Assembly (NCBI GenBank): GCA_963170755.1
Contig: OY720683.1
Coordinates: forward strand, 69,006,634-69,070,633
Direction: 5' to 3'
From: Amphimallon solstitiale
Taxonomy: Eukaryota; Arthropoda; Insecta; Coleoptera; Scarabaeidae
DNA length: 64,000 nucleotides
The first letter of the stretch is position 1. Every line of letters starts with the position of its first letter. Shown piece after piece: positions 45,569 through 55,990 of this stretch. The position numbers were made by a program, and so were the translations under genes. Under the pieces are notes generated by a model that did not search any database, was not told where the DNA came from, and worked only from the letters and a program-made list of their open reading frames with translations.

Positions 45569-46639
45569 CAGGGTGTCCCACCGGGAACCAAATCGATCTA
45601 TATATGGAAAACCACACATAGGAAAATTTTTAAAATTTGGGGGCGTGCGAAAGTCGATGGGGGCAACTCGGCTAAAATATTTTCAAGATGGCGGCACTTC
45701 CGGTTATACAGGAAGTAGATGTCAACTTTCTTATTTCAAATGGAACACCCTGTGTATTATTGCATTTTTGGAATCTACACAAGATTCTAGGCTAATTTTA
45801 TGTATCACGTCCTATACCTAAGTCTAACTGTTTTTGACTTATTTAATTTTTTACGTGAAAAATGACGTTTGCAGCATCTAAAATAATTAATATTTTTTCC
45901 CATAAGGAAGCCCTTATTATTCAATTTGGACTAGAGTCCTTGTTGAGAAAGACCTACTGAAATAGTTTTTTTATAATATTTTGAAAACTTTTAGTACAGG
46001 GTGTTTAAAAAATATGATTAAAAATGAAATTGAAAAAAATGCCAAAAATCAATTTTTTCAAATGGAAACCCCCAATTTTTATAATTTTATTTAATTTAGC
46101 ATTAAAAAATAGTGTAAGTTTGTGTAAGGTTATCTATGCAAAAAATTTTTAGTTTTCGAAATATTGCCAATTTAATATTTCTATTCGGAAATTTTGCTGC
46201 GTGAATTTTAAATTCAGTTTCTCTTAGTTGGCTTTGGCGGCATTGACAATCAAATGCTAAAGAAATGTATGACGCTGTCATTATTTGAGAAGTATTATTA
46301 ATTATTATGCCAGGGCGCTTAAATTACACAAACGAAGATTATTTAAACCTAATTATTATTTATGGAGAATGTAACAAAGTTATATCAAGAACATGTGACA
46401 CATTTTCTATTCGATATCCGCAAAAACAGAAGCCATCACAATGTACCGTTAAACAAATTATAGAAAATTTCAAGAACTTTGGATCCGTCAAAGCAATGGT
46501 GCAAAGAAATAAACCTCTCGTTAATAATGAAAATATCGAAATTGCTATTTTGGGATATTTCGTCGCTAATCCAACAATGTCTGTAAGACAAGCTGCATTG
46601 GAGTCAGGATTATCAAAATCAACAGTTCACAGAATATTA
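45569..46639 (+). repeat. Left long terminal inverted repeat
   Basis: 1071 bp. The transposase ATG lies 738 bp inside. Homology with the right arm stops at 'cacagaatatta'. Confidence 0.9.
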
Positions 46640-47444
46640 CGCAAACATAAATTTCGTCCATATGCATTTTCCATAGTCCACCATCTAAAAGAAACTGATT
46701 TTCCAAGACGAGTGGCGTTCTGTGAGTTTATTACAACTTGGGCGCAAGGAAACAATTTTTTTTTGGACAATATCATTTGGACAGACGAAGCGAAATTTAC
46801 AAAAAACGGTGCATTTAATCGACATAATTCCCATTATTGGAGTGATTCGAATATACACGTGTTTAGAGAGCAGAATTTTCAAGATTCCTGGCAATTTAAT
46901 GTTTATTGTGCGATAAGAAACGATGGCGTCGTGGCACTACACTTTTATCAAGAAAATTTAAATGGTAAGTTAGAAATTTTAGAATATTTCTAGGTAAAAA
47001 TGTGCTTATTAACTTACAGGTGAGGGCTACTTGAACATTTTACAGAATTTAGAAACCGACTATTTGGACAATTTGCCGCTCGCCGTTCGTAGAAACCTCT
47101 TTTACCAACATGATGGCGCACCTCCACATGGCAGCTACCTCATTGACAATTTTTTGCAAAATGCTTTTGTTGATCGATGGATAGCCAACAACGGTCCTTT
47201 CCTTTGGCCAGCCCGCTCCCCAGATCTTGCAGTGCTCGATTTTTTTATTTGGGGTACAATCAAAAATCGAGTGTATAACACTCCCATAACAACCATGGAA
47301 GATTGTATGCAGCGCGTGAGGCATGAATTTGCAAGTTTAACACCTGAGTCAATAAGGAAAGCGACTCATGAACAACTGTTGCTTAGATGCCAAAAGTGTC
47401 TGGAAGTTCAAGGACGTCAGTTTGAACATTTATTGAAAAAATAA
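46307..47444 (+). CDS. DD41D mariner transposase with one 55-bp intron
   Basis: Exons 46307-46964 and 47020-47444, about 360 residues. The intron (GTAAGT...TTACAG) joins Asn-Gly in frame. N-terminal part: a helix-turn-helix region around residues 40-65 and a second at 90-112 (SVRQAALESGLSKSTVHRIL), the inverted-repeat-binding domain. Catalytic acids: Asp160 (IIWTDEAKF), Asp251 (FYQHDGAPPH) and Asp293 (WPARSPDLAVLDFFIWG), with 41 residues between the last two, i.e. the DD41D mariner group. If the intron is kept, translation stops after 228 residues without the last two acids. No disabling mutation seen. Confidence 0.88.
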
Positions 47445-47807
47445 TTATGCTGTTCTCTTTAAATTAAACAATAATAATATTCTGTGAACTGTTGATTTTG
47501 ATAATCCTGACTCCAATGCAGCTTGTCTTACAGACATTGTTGGATTAGCGACGAAATATCCCAAAATAGCAATTTCGATATTTTCATTATTAACGAGAGG
47601 TTTATTTCTTTGCACCATTGCTTTGACGGATCCAAAGTTCTTGAAATTTTCTATAATTTGTTTAACGGTACATTGTGATGGCTTCTGTTTTTGCGGATAT
47701 CGAATAGAAAATGTGTCACATGTTCTTGATATAACTTTGTTACATTCTCCATAAATAATAATTAGGTTTAAATAATCTTCGTTTGTGTAATTTAAGCGCC
47801 CTGGCAT
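47445..47807 (-). CDS. DNA-binding-domain-only ORF in the right inverted repeat, 120 aa
   Basis: Starts 738 bp inside the right end, exactly as the transposase does on the left, and repeats its first 111 residues without visible change. It then adds nine own residues and stops at 47445, directly abutting the convergent transposase stop (47444). It contains both helix-turn-helix segments and no catalytic residues. Since the promoter region is duplicated too, it could be transcribed. Inferred role: a competitor or repressor of transposition, by analogy with truncated P-element proteins. No evidence of expression. Confidence 0.7.
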   Translation of the reverse strand: MPGRLNYTNEDYLNLIIIYGECNKVISRTCDTFSIRYPQKQKPSQCTVKQIIENFKNFGSVKAMVQRNKPLVNNENIEIAILGYFVANPTMSVRQAALESGLSKSTVHRILLLFNLKRTA

Positions 47808-48545
47808 AATAATTAATAATACTTCTCAAATAATGACAGCGTCATACATTTCTTTAGCATTTGATTGTCAATGCCGCCAAAGCCAACTAAGAGAAACTGA
47901 ATTTAAAATTCACGCAGCAAAATTTCCGAATAGAAATATTAAATTGGCAATATTTCGAAAACTAAAATTTTTTTGCATAGATAACCTTACACAAACTTAC
48001 ACTATTTTTTAATGCTAAATTAAATAAAATTATAAAAATTGGGGGTTTCCATTTGAAAAAATGGATTTTTGGCATTTTTTTCAATTTCATTTTTAATCAT
48101 ATTTTTTAAACACCCTGTACTAAAAGTTTTCAAAATATTATAAAAAAACTATTTCAGTAGGTCTTTCTCAACAAGGACTCTAGTCCAAATTGAATAATAA
48201 GGGCTTCCTTATGGGAAAAAATATTAATTATTTTAGATGCTGCAAACGTCATTTTTCACGTAAAAAATTAAATAAGTCAAAAACAGTTAGACTTAGGTAT
48301 AGGACGTGATACATAAAATTAGCCTAGAATCTTGTGTAAATTCCAAAAATGCAATAATACACAGGGTGTTCTATTTGAAATAAGAAAGTTGACATCTACT
48401 TCCTGTATAACCGGAAGTGCCGCCATCTTGAAAATATTTTAGCCGAGTTGCCCCCATCGACTTTCGCATGCCCCCAAATTTTAAAAATTTTCCTATGTGT
48501 GGTTTTCCATATATAGATCGATTTGGTTCCCGGTGGGACACCCTG
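47475..48545 (-). repeat. Right long terminal inverted repeat
   Basis: 1071 bp, reverse complement of 45569-46639. Visible differences include a G/A near 48469, C/T near 48342 and A/C near 48062. Confidence 0.9.
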
Positions 48546-48823
48546 TATATATTTACCAAGAGTACAAAAGTATTTTGAGTTGGATTTTCAATATTTTTTC
48601 TGTACCTCAAATGTCAAAATTCAGATCGGAAGTAACACTATTACTCTTGGTGACTAGCACTTTTTTCAAATATCTTGCATAGAATGCATTCTATAGAGAT
48701 TTATTAAGAAAATAGAAGTACTTAGAATAGGATTTTGAATAATTTTTGTAGAAAAAAATTCTTAAAATTGTATAATTTGAAACAGCCATACGTATAAGAA
48801 AGTCGTGTGGTAGCCACACCTCA
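48546..48823 (-). repeat. Complex repeat, end of inverted half with terminal hairpin
   Basis: Resumes at 'tatatttaccaagagtacaaaag' and ends with GTGTGG-TAG-CCACAC (48809-48823), the terminal hairpin seen at 1-15. Confidence 0.65.
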
Positions 48824-49361
48824 TTGTTTATAGGTATTGATAAGTTCATTCCAAGATCTAATAAATGTATTGAGGTTATGGGAAAATACATGAAAAAATA
48901 AAAGTTCATAAAATTTATTCGTATTATTTTTCAAACTGCTACCGAGAATACATTTTTCTTCTGCTTATTCACCTTATTTCCCGTTTCAAAGTATAAAAAT
49001 AATAGCGAAATATATGCGTGACAAAACGTAGCGAGAGACGTACCTACCACCTCGACCGTTAGAGTTCAACTGATATTCGGTTCTGAGGGGAGAGTAATGT
49101 GCCAGTGCTTCTGCGCAGTAAATTGCATAATAAGCAATTTTCGTTATTTATTTACTCATTAAATATTTGAATTTATGAAAATGTAAAACAACTATCGTTT
49201 ACTTATTTATGAAACCATTGTACTCATATTTTTTTAAAACTACAATATTAGCTATATTGCAAGTAATAGAGTTGTTTTTCGAAAATTGTTTGAAAAGTGT
49301 TTTCGACACAGTCGTTTAATTTAAATTCTGGCCTACAACACCATGTATTTTTTTACAATAA
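48824..49361. other. No recognisable feature
   Basis: AT-rich, no ORF or repeat recognised apart from a short GC patch near 49020-49110. Confidence 0.4.
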
Positions 49362-49480
49362 ATAACAACTTTTGTACTTATATTATTATTAAATTTTAAT
49401 TCATCTGAATTGCAGTAATTACAATTTACTTAAATTTTGTAATTACGGACTTCAGCAGGTTGTTTGCGTAAAAGATAATC

Positions 49481-49608
49481 ATATCGAGCGGCCAGGTAGT
49501 TATTGCCGCAGGTGGTGCAATAAAAGCATTAGAGCCGTTCAAAGTTATATTCTTATAATTTGAAATAAACTATATGTAGGTATGTACATACCTACAAATG
49601 AGGTAATC
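49481..49608. mobile_element. ~128-bp copy-3-specific insertion
   Basis: Bounded by TAATC on both sides and absent at 9230. Carries, inverted, the 'ataagaatata...ggctctaatgctttt' sequence found at 7163, so it is probably an end fragment or solo end of the IS630-like element. Confidence 0.55.
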
Positions 49609-49763
49609 GTTGAATACCCCTAATAAATGTTCGTAGTAGAGTAGTTGGTAGAAAAAGTATTTGAGGTAAAAATGAGGTTTGTAATATACAATTATGTAAG
49701 AATAATGATGTGGGTACTTCATTAGAGGTAGATATAGTGACAAAAATCAGTCTTTTGGGCATG

Positions 49764-49771
49764 TGACGTCA
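49764..49771. promoter_or_regulatory. CRE-like palindrome upstream of gene copy 3
   Basis: TGACGTCA at the place equivalent to 9386-9393. Confidence 0.25.
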
Positions 49772-50162
49772 TATGCAGTTATACATACCTACTACACTAT
49801 AATTAATGTGTACCTATCACATATAAATGTCTGTTAAATAATATTCTTGATATCATTATCATTAATTGTGTTATATTACATGTGACTACGACAAAAATAT
49901 GTCAGCGCTGTTTTTGGATTAATGTCAAGGTTTAAGATAATTCATGTTACAATAATATGTATATATACAATACAGTTATTAACTTAAATTAAATAAAAAA
50001 AATATATAGATGTACAAATGTGTATGTTTTCTTGCAGCCAAACACATAATTTTGTTACATTCGATTATGTATTCGTGACCTATAGATATTGATAAGGGTG
50101 ATAATCTATGTAATACATACATTTAAACTGTTTAGTATTGTTATCAATTACTGCTTTATTGG

Positions 50163-50169
50163 TATAAAA
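50163..50169 (+). promoter_or_regulatory. TATA box of gene copy 3
   Basis: TATAAAA 49 bp before the ATG, identical in place to copy 2. Confidence 0.5.
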
Positions 50170-50217
50170 CAGCAGAATTTCTTTAATTGTGTTTAAAATT
50201 ATTTCGAAATTTTAACC

Positions 50218-50284
50218 ATGAAGTATATGCATCTATTTCCACTGTTCGTTGTTAGTTTAGCAGAAGTGATACTTACTGCGGAGG
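50218..50284 (+). CDS. VWC gene copy 3, exon 1 (signal peptide), partial gene
   Basis: Same start, length and donor (G|GTATGT) as 9852-9918. One visible change replaces Ala8 by Pro inside the hydrophobic core. No exon 2-6 counterparts follow within the window: the duplicated block ends at 58667 and a P/THAP element comes next. Either the other exons lie beyond 64000 or the gene is truncated. Confidence 0.7.
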
Positions 50285-51036
50285 GTATGTATGATAATAA
50301 TAGTAAACATGAATAATACATCAAAGAGCGCATTACTAATTGCTATAGTTCATCTTCATTAGACCTTCTACATATATAAAGTGACGCGGTTGAAATTGTT
50401 ATATCAAATACTAAAGATATTTGTGCAATATATGTATATACATATGTATGTGTGTATTATTCCGACAATTCAAATTACTACTTAATTTATATTCTTTAGC
50501 TAAACAAATGTTATGAGTTTCCAAGAATTATGATTATACTATGGCTTATATAAAAACTATTATTATCTGCCTTAAAAGAACAACAGAAAATATTTAAATA
50601 TCTCAAGAACAAGAAATAAATTTAACAAAAAAGCAAAAACATTTGCAAACTTCCATAGTGTGTGCTTGAAGTTGCCATTAAAGTTTAAATTGAGGAATAT
50701 TAGTGATATCTTTAGTTATGATAGTTTATCAAATACTTAGTTGTAACTTCAGTTGAGTTAATCGGTTATGAATTATAAGAAAATATTTTAATTTGTATTT
50801 TAGACGTTTATCTTTCGTGGACTAAACTTGGCTACATTACTTAGTTTGTATTATTGGGAAACACTTGTGTATAGCCGTAGTAATGTTGCTCATATGGTTC
50901 TGATGAACGTTTGAGGTGGTAAAGAAAATGAAACAAATAAGATTTTCGATATTTATAACAACGACAAAAAAATCATTTAGATCTTAAAGTTAGACATCGT
51001 GAGTGTATGAAATATTAGGTTAATAAAACTTCTCGG

Positions 51037-51297
51037 TGGAGTAAAGGGGTTAAGATTCGTACAGTTTATGAAAAATAAAGCCTGTCATTGAGGAATCAAG
51101 AGGTCTCCATATGAAACTTTGTTTGGTGAACCAGTAAAATTAGATTTGGCAACATCAAGTGTACCCCAGGAAACATTAGCGAATATACAAGACGAAGAAT
51201 ATGCCAAACGAATAAATGTTTCTGTAAAAAAAACATTTTATGTACATCATAGTGTCACGCCTCATTATCATGCTGAAACAAATAAAACTGCTGGTAA
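51037..51297 (+). pseudogene. Integrase-derived (KRBA2-like) relic, copy B
   Basis: Same relic as 12550-12805. One extra G shifts the start (GTAAAGGGG), but the tail is in frame and reads on through VKKTFYVHHSVTPHYHAETN. Ends just before the LTR element. Confidence 0.6.
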
Positions 51298-51329
51298 TTT
51301 TTTAATATTTAATAAATATAAATATATAT

Positions 51330-52968
51330 TATACTATTCCCCACAACGTTGGGTGTTACAAATATACTATACCACACAGATGGATGTCACAAATATACTA
51401 TTCCCTTATCTCTGTTTTAATGGTAGTATTAATACTCTAACAATTTGCAATGATTTTAAACTAATTTCTTTAAAATAATTATGATTCGTACAATTTTTAT
51501 CTTGACTCACTCTACAAGAAATAATTCTAAGTTGTACGATGATTATTTGTAGACACTGTATCGACTTTTAGGTAAATAACTAGATCAGTGTAACTAAGTT
51601 CAGATGAATTGTAAAATTTTACGTGGGAAAAATTTATCTACTTTTACGGTAACATTGTGGTTATGTTTACATTTAACTAGCTCGTTCCTTTTATTATTTG
51701 ATGAGACTCTAATCGTTCCCAGGGCGTTCGGGTTTTTTTTCTTTGTGTGGTGTGGAATATTACTTTCGCATAAATGAAAGACAATATCAACGTGTAAAAA
51801 ATTAAATATATTGGATTCAAAATATATAAAATTAAAGCATCAAGGTCATAAACCAGGCGAATACAAACAATACATAATAAAAAAAAATCTGTTATGATGA
51901 ACTTCTTAACTTCTCTAGGATTAACATTAAAATTGAACAATAACAGGTATGTAACTAAATTTTTTTACTATTGGAAATACTTTTAGAATAAATGCATAAT
52001 AAATACGTTAATTCTTTTGAACTGTTTATGAATGACTTTAAATAAAAACACTATTCAAAAAAACCAACTCATGGAAAAATATTACTATAGGATAACTTTT
52101 ACAAAAAATAGCTATAATGCTTATATTAAATACATATAACTTAACTTGGCCATTAAATTAAATTCTGAAGCTTTAAATCGATTTTTTTAAAGATAAATTC
52201 TGTACGTACTTTTCAATATTAATCTGTTGTGGTATTTTTATTTTTAGATAAAGTTTGTCGGGTTCTCTCCTCCGAATGGTTCGATCCTGATGTTCCACTT
52301 CTTCTGGATACTTTTCTTATGGACTGCTTTTCTTAATGGACTGCTTATCTGCCTATTTTTTCGACGTTCTATACTTTCCAACGTAGGTATTATGTTAGTT
52401 TAGCACTCTTAACACTATTCACTTTCTGGGTTTTATTGTAGGTACGAGTAACAATTTTATATAATAAATACCTTATTTGGTACAATGTAAATGAAAATTT
52501 TGTACAGATAATGTATATAATCGTGATAATAAACACGCTATTACCAGGTATTTATACTATTACTTTAATTACTAATTTTTAAACTAAATTTTGGAGAGCG
52601 TCTCTTTTAGCGTCTTCTCACAGTGAAAAATTAAAGTACTCTCCAATTGTTTTTCTTTTTCTTCATAATAATCATATAAATGCATCTTGATTTATATTTT
52701 TGAAGTGTGCATACTAAGTTGTCTAACTTTAAGTGGTTAAATATAAATATTTGTTTTAATTTAATATGAATGTTATAATTCAATTTTAACTTAATTTTAA
52801 GGCTTTATTTGACTTCTAAATTTTATTAAGAATTTTTTTTTAACAATTAAATATCAATTTTTTTAACACTTGAGTCATTCTATAAATATGTATCTTAAGT
52901 TGCCTAGTTACTTATTTGTAATCACATGTTTTACACCTATACGCCTTTGGTAGGTAAATATTAGTATA
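51330..52968 (-). repeat. 3' LTR of the Ty3-type element
   Basis: 1639 bp. Starts TATACTATTCCCC and ends ATTAGTATA on the plus strand. A short ORF on the minus strand (51940-51677) occurs identically in the other LTR. Confidence 0.9.
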
Positions 52969-53069
52969 TTTTTGCCCCTTATTTGAATAAAAAAAAAAAA
53001 TTAGTATCATAATTTTTTTTTTTTTTTTTTTTTTTAAGTAATATTTTAATAACTAATACTTCATTATGT
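52969..53069. other. Poly(A)/poly(T) junction left by pol deletion
   Basis: A 13-base A-run near 52989 and a T-run of about 25 bases at 53011-53035 lie between the LTR and the broken RT frame, marking where the rest of pol is missing. Confidence 0.5.
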
Positions 53070-53450
53070 TTACACATTATAATCGTAAATCATTGATATG
53101 TGAAATCTACCTCTGATCTGACTAGTTTCAGGTTCAATTTTAGAAAAATATTTACATTGTCCGCATCTTGATATTAATACATTAATGTGTGTAGGAGCTT
53201 CAAAACCAGGTTTGACCCTCTTATTGGCTTCTCTCATATCCAAGCATAATCTCAAACTATTATCACTTTTTCGTACTATAACTACAGGATTGATAAAATA
53301 AGACGTTGATCTTTCTATAATGTTTTGTTCTAACAATTTTACAATTTCCTCATCTACTTGCTTTCTATATTGGTATGGTATTGGGTAGTTTCTTCCATTT
53401 AATGGTTCATCGTTTGTAACTACTATCTTATGTTCATAGTTTTTTTTCAA
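53070..53450 (-). pseudogene. Truncated Ty3-type reverse transcriptase
   Basis: 126 residues: YPIPYQYRKQVDEEIVKLLE, IIERSTSYFINPVVIVRKSD and RLCLDMREANKRVKPGFEAP are the first RT blocks of Ty3 elements. It ends before the Y-x-DD catalytic box. Overlaps the end of the protease frame by 17 bases in another frame. Confidence 0.75.
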
Positions 53451-54123
53451 AAGTCACCTCTTCATTGAATAATTTTCTATTCTTCAACAATATTCTTTTT
53501 AAACTTTCCTTAATCTCTTCATCGAATTCCATTCCATTTATTATTTTATTAATCTCTTCTATATAATCTTCTTTCTTCATATTTTCATAATTATTCATCA
53601 TATTTTCATTTATCTCATATAATTCACTAATTTCATGTATAAACATATTTTTATTATTATCTATTATACCATCTTCCATAATTTCCTCTTCAAATTCCTT
53701 CTCATCATTAATCTGTTCATCATTCCTTGAAATATTACAATTATTCACCTGCATCTTCTTATTATCTTTTACTAACTCAATACTATTATCTCCTGTTCGC
53801 AATACATTTTTTTCAAAATCGATGACCATTTCATACCTTCTAATGTTATCTATTCCCAGAATACAATCAAAATTCATATTATCAAATATGTAAAATTCTA
53901 ATATGTACGTCTTTTTATTTATAATCATTTCTAAACAAATCTTCTCCTGGATTATTCCCATTTTCTTCCTGTTTGTAGCTATAATATCCATCTTCTTTAT
54001 TTTTAACAAGTGGTCTCTATAGTTTTCTATTTTCTCTAAAACTTCTCTTTTAAGTAGTGAGATTTCTGCTGCGGTGTCTATAACCATTTTTAACTTTATA
54101 TTTTTAATATCTATGTCTATCAT
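53434..54123 (-). CDS. Aspartic protease region of the LTR element
   Basis: 229 residues. VIDTAAEISLLKREVL holds a DTA active-site triad (in place of the usual DTG or DSG), and FDCILGIDNIRRYEMVIDF is the second conserved protease stretch. The C-terminal half is acidic and charged, and leads towards RT. Frame open throughout. Gag and this frame are separated by about 210 bp with stops, so a frameshift or mutation is implied. Confidence 0.7.
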   Translation of the reverse strand: MIDIDIKNIKLKMVIDTAAEISLLKREVLEKIENYRDHLLKIKKMDIIATNRKKMGIIQEKICLEMIINKKTYILEFYIFDNMNFDCILGIDNIRRYEMVIDFEKNVLRTGDNSIELVKDNKKMQVNNCNISRNDEQINDEKEFEEEIMEDGIIDNNKNMFIHEISELYEINENMMNNYENMKKEDYIEEINKIINGMEFDEEIKESLKRILLKNRKLFNEEVTFEKKL

Positions 54124-54332
54124 TGGTATGTCATTTTCACTTAAATCTTCTTGTTCTTCATTAATACTGATAAAATTGTGTGGGTTGTCATAGAATCTGT
54201 TGTAATCTTACATATTTCTCAATTTCCTAATCATGTGGGCTTCTATATTACTTGTGTTAGCTCCGGATGGGTGGTATCGCTAGTACCAACGGTTGTCGCC
54301 CTATGTATTCCAACCGCCATGCCCTATTCTTC

Positions 54333-55481
54333 CTAATATTCCATTTTTAATCTTACTCTATTTTGTAATACGTCCAATGTCTCCTCTTGTACCATATCTT
54401 CTTTATACCATGAATCATTTCCTTCTGGTATGTATAACATTTTGTTAGCAATTTTTCCCACCTTATAAAATAATCTCAATACCCTAGCATATCTTACTAT
54501 GAATATTTTAGTATCTCTTCTAACCTCTATATCACATTCCAATAGTTCTTTGCAAATTGTATCCAAAATAAATGTAACCTGATAAACACTACTTCGCACA
54601 TATTTTTTTAAAGAATATCTTCTCTTCTCAATAAAATCATTTACATTTACACTTCCTTCAACTTTACTGTACCTATTAACTTTTTCACCTCCTAAACAAT
54701 TTCTCATATGTTCTGGTATCATATTACGACCAACATTAAGTATGTCTTCAGTGTACTTTCCGGCTCCTATAAATATCCCTGTAGTATACCTTGACAAATA
54801 TACATCTAAAATACTATCATATTCTTCCTCTAATAAAATCGTATCTAAATGAGTTCTTAAAATACTTCTGCCTGAATCCATGTATTTTGTTTTCTTCTGT
54901 AATAGTGCTATTGTATAAGATTTCTTAATTTCTGCTGTCTTTTGTATATCGTCAATACCGTTTAAATTATTCTTGTCAAAATTTCCTCTCACTTCTTTAG
55001 TCTCATTTATATCTATTTCTAGAAACTGATTTCCACTAATTATTCCTCCTAATTCTTTTTTAATTTCATCCTTACAATTATTTATACAGTCATATAATCC
55101 ATCCATGCTATACTTATATTCCTTCTTTTGTATATCCAATTGTCCTCTTAAATTCTGTATATTTGTATTGATATCTTGCATGTTAGTATTTAGTTTTTGT
55201 TGCATGTCTGAGTATAATTGTTGTTGCATGTTCAATTGTGTTTGTAAATTTGTGTTGAAGTCTTGCTTCTGTAGGTCTAGTAGTTTTTTCATGTTTTCTT
55301 GCATATTTGTGTTTTGTGTCTCTAATAGTTTTTGCATATTTGTGTTTTGTGTCTCTAATAGTTTTTGCATGTTTGTGTTCATATCTTGTAAATATTTAAA
55401 CATGGTTTGCATATCTAACTGTTCTTCTGTATTAGCAGAACCTTCTCCAGCAGCTGATGTACCTTTTCTTGTATTCGGCAT
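54333..55481 (-). CDS. Gag-like protein of the LTR element, 382 aa, coiled-coil repeats
   Basis: Starts MPNTRKGTSAAGEG. Residues 25-120 are a heptad-like Gln/Asn/Leu-rich region with the unit NTNMQKLLETQ repeated in tandem, predicted coiled coil. The rest is a helical capsid-like region. No CCHC knuckle seen before the stop. Position first behind the 5' LTR identifies it as gag. Intact frame. Confidence 0.7.
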   Translation of the reverse strand: MPNTRKGTSAAGEGSANTEEQLDMQTMFKYLQDMNTNMQKLLETQNTNMQKLLETQNTNMQENMKKLLDLQKQDFNTNLQTQLNMQQQLYSDMQQKLNTNMQDINTNIQNLRGQLDIQKKEYKYSMDGLYDCINNCKDEIKKELGGIISGNQFLEIDINETKEVRGNFDKNNLNGIDDIQKTAEIKKSYTIALLQKKTKYMDSGRSILRTHLDTILLEEEYDSILDVYLSRYTTGIFIGAGKYTEDILNVGRNMIPEHMRNCLGGEKVNRYSKVEGSVNVNDFIEKRRYSLKKYVRSSVYQVTFILDTICKELLECDIEVRRDTKIFIVRYARVLRLFYKVGKIANKMLYIPEGNDSWYKEDMVQEETLDVLQNRVRLKMEY

Positions 55482-55795
55482 TGTTACAGTCTAATATGGC
55501 TTATAAAATAAATAAGAAATACCCTACTAACACGATTGTTACCTGTTTTGTTTTTTTTCAGATACCAAATCAACACACAGAACAATGAGTAAACACAAGA
55601 AATCCACAAAATACTAATAAAAATCAAATATATGTATGTATAAACAATTCAATAATAAACACTACCAATAGTTATGTCTCCTTATTATTTTTTTTTTAAT
55701 CTTGTTTTCCTTTACACGAAAGTAATTTCCTTCTTTATCACCCACGTTTATTTAAGTTATATTACTAAGTTATTTTAGTTTAATCGAGCCTCAAA

Positions 55796-55990
55796 GTTGG
55801 GCAGCCAAAATATACTATAATGCTCTTTACGTTGGGTATTAAAATACACTAAGCACAACGTTGGGCACCACAAATATACTATAAGGCCGTTATGCCTCTA
55901 CGTTGGGTGACACAAATATACTATACCCCACAACGTTGGGTGTTACAAATATACTATACCACACAGATGGATGTCACAAATATACTATTC
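55796..55990 (-). repeat. Iterated LTR-end / primer-binding-site-like array
   Basis: Six related units with TATACT-like starts at 55811, 55843, 55875, 55917, 55950 and 55981. On the element's sense strand each reads TATAGTATATTT-GTNNNNCCCAACGT..G. The innermost, TTGGCTGCCCAACTTTGAGG, resembles a tRNA-Lys-type primer-binding site. The LTR boundary falls inside the array: units 5-6 belong to the LTR, 1-4 to the leader. Confidence 0.65.

Larger units (their letters stand above)
45569..48545 (+). mobile_element. Mariner-like element with 1071-bp terminal inverted repeats
   Basis: Flanked by TA (45567-45568, 48546-48547). Tips CAGGGTGTCCCACCGGGAAC / GTTCCCGGTGGGACACCCTG. The inverted arms are 45569-46639 and 47475-48545, equal in length and differing at only a few positions by eye. 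Each arm holds the putative promoter and the first 333 bp of the transposase coding sequence. The element splits a complex-repeat copy whose halves join precisely across it. Confidence 0.93.

Noticed and set aside
47049..47324. 91-residue minus-strand frame
   Set aside because: Shadow of the second exon of the DD41D transposase.
51677..51940. 87-residue frame, identical in both LTRs (also 56264-56527)
   Set aside because: Identical only because LTRs are identical; hydrophobic composition without signal or domain, so not called as a gene.
52275..52300. tRNA B-box-like 'ggttcgatcc'
   Set aside because: No A-box or cloverleaf at the right distance; lies in an LTR.
55105..55494. 129-residue plus-strand frame, Cys/Phe-rich
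   Set aside because: Antisense shadow of the gag coiled-coil repeats (Gln/Asn/Met codons read backwards).
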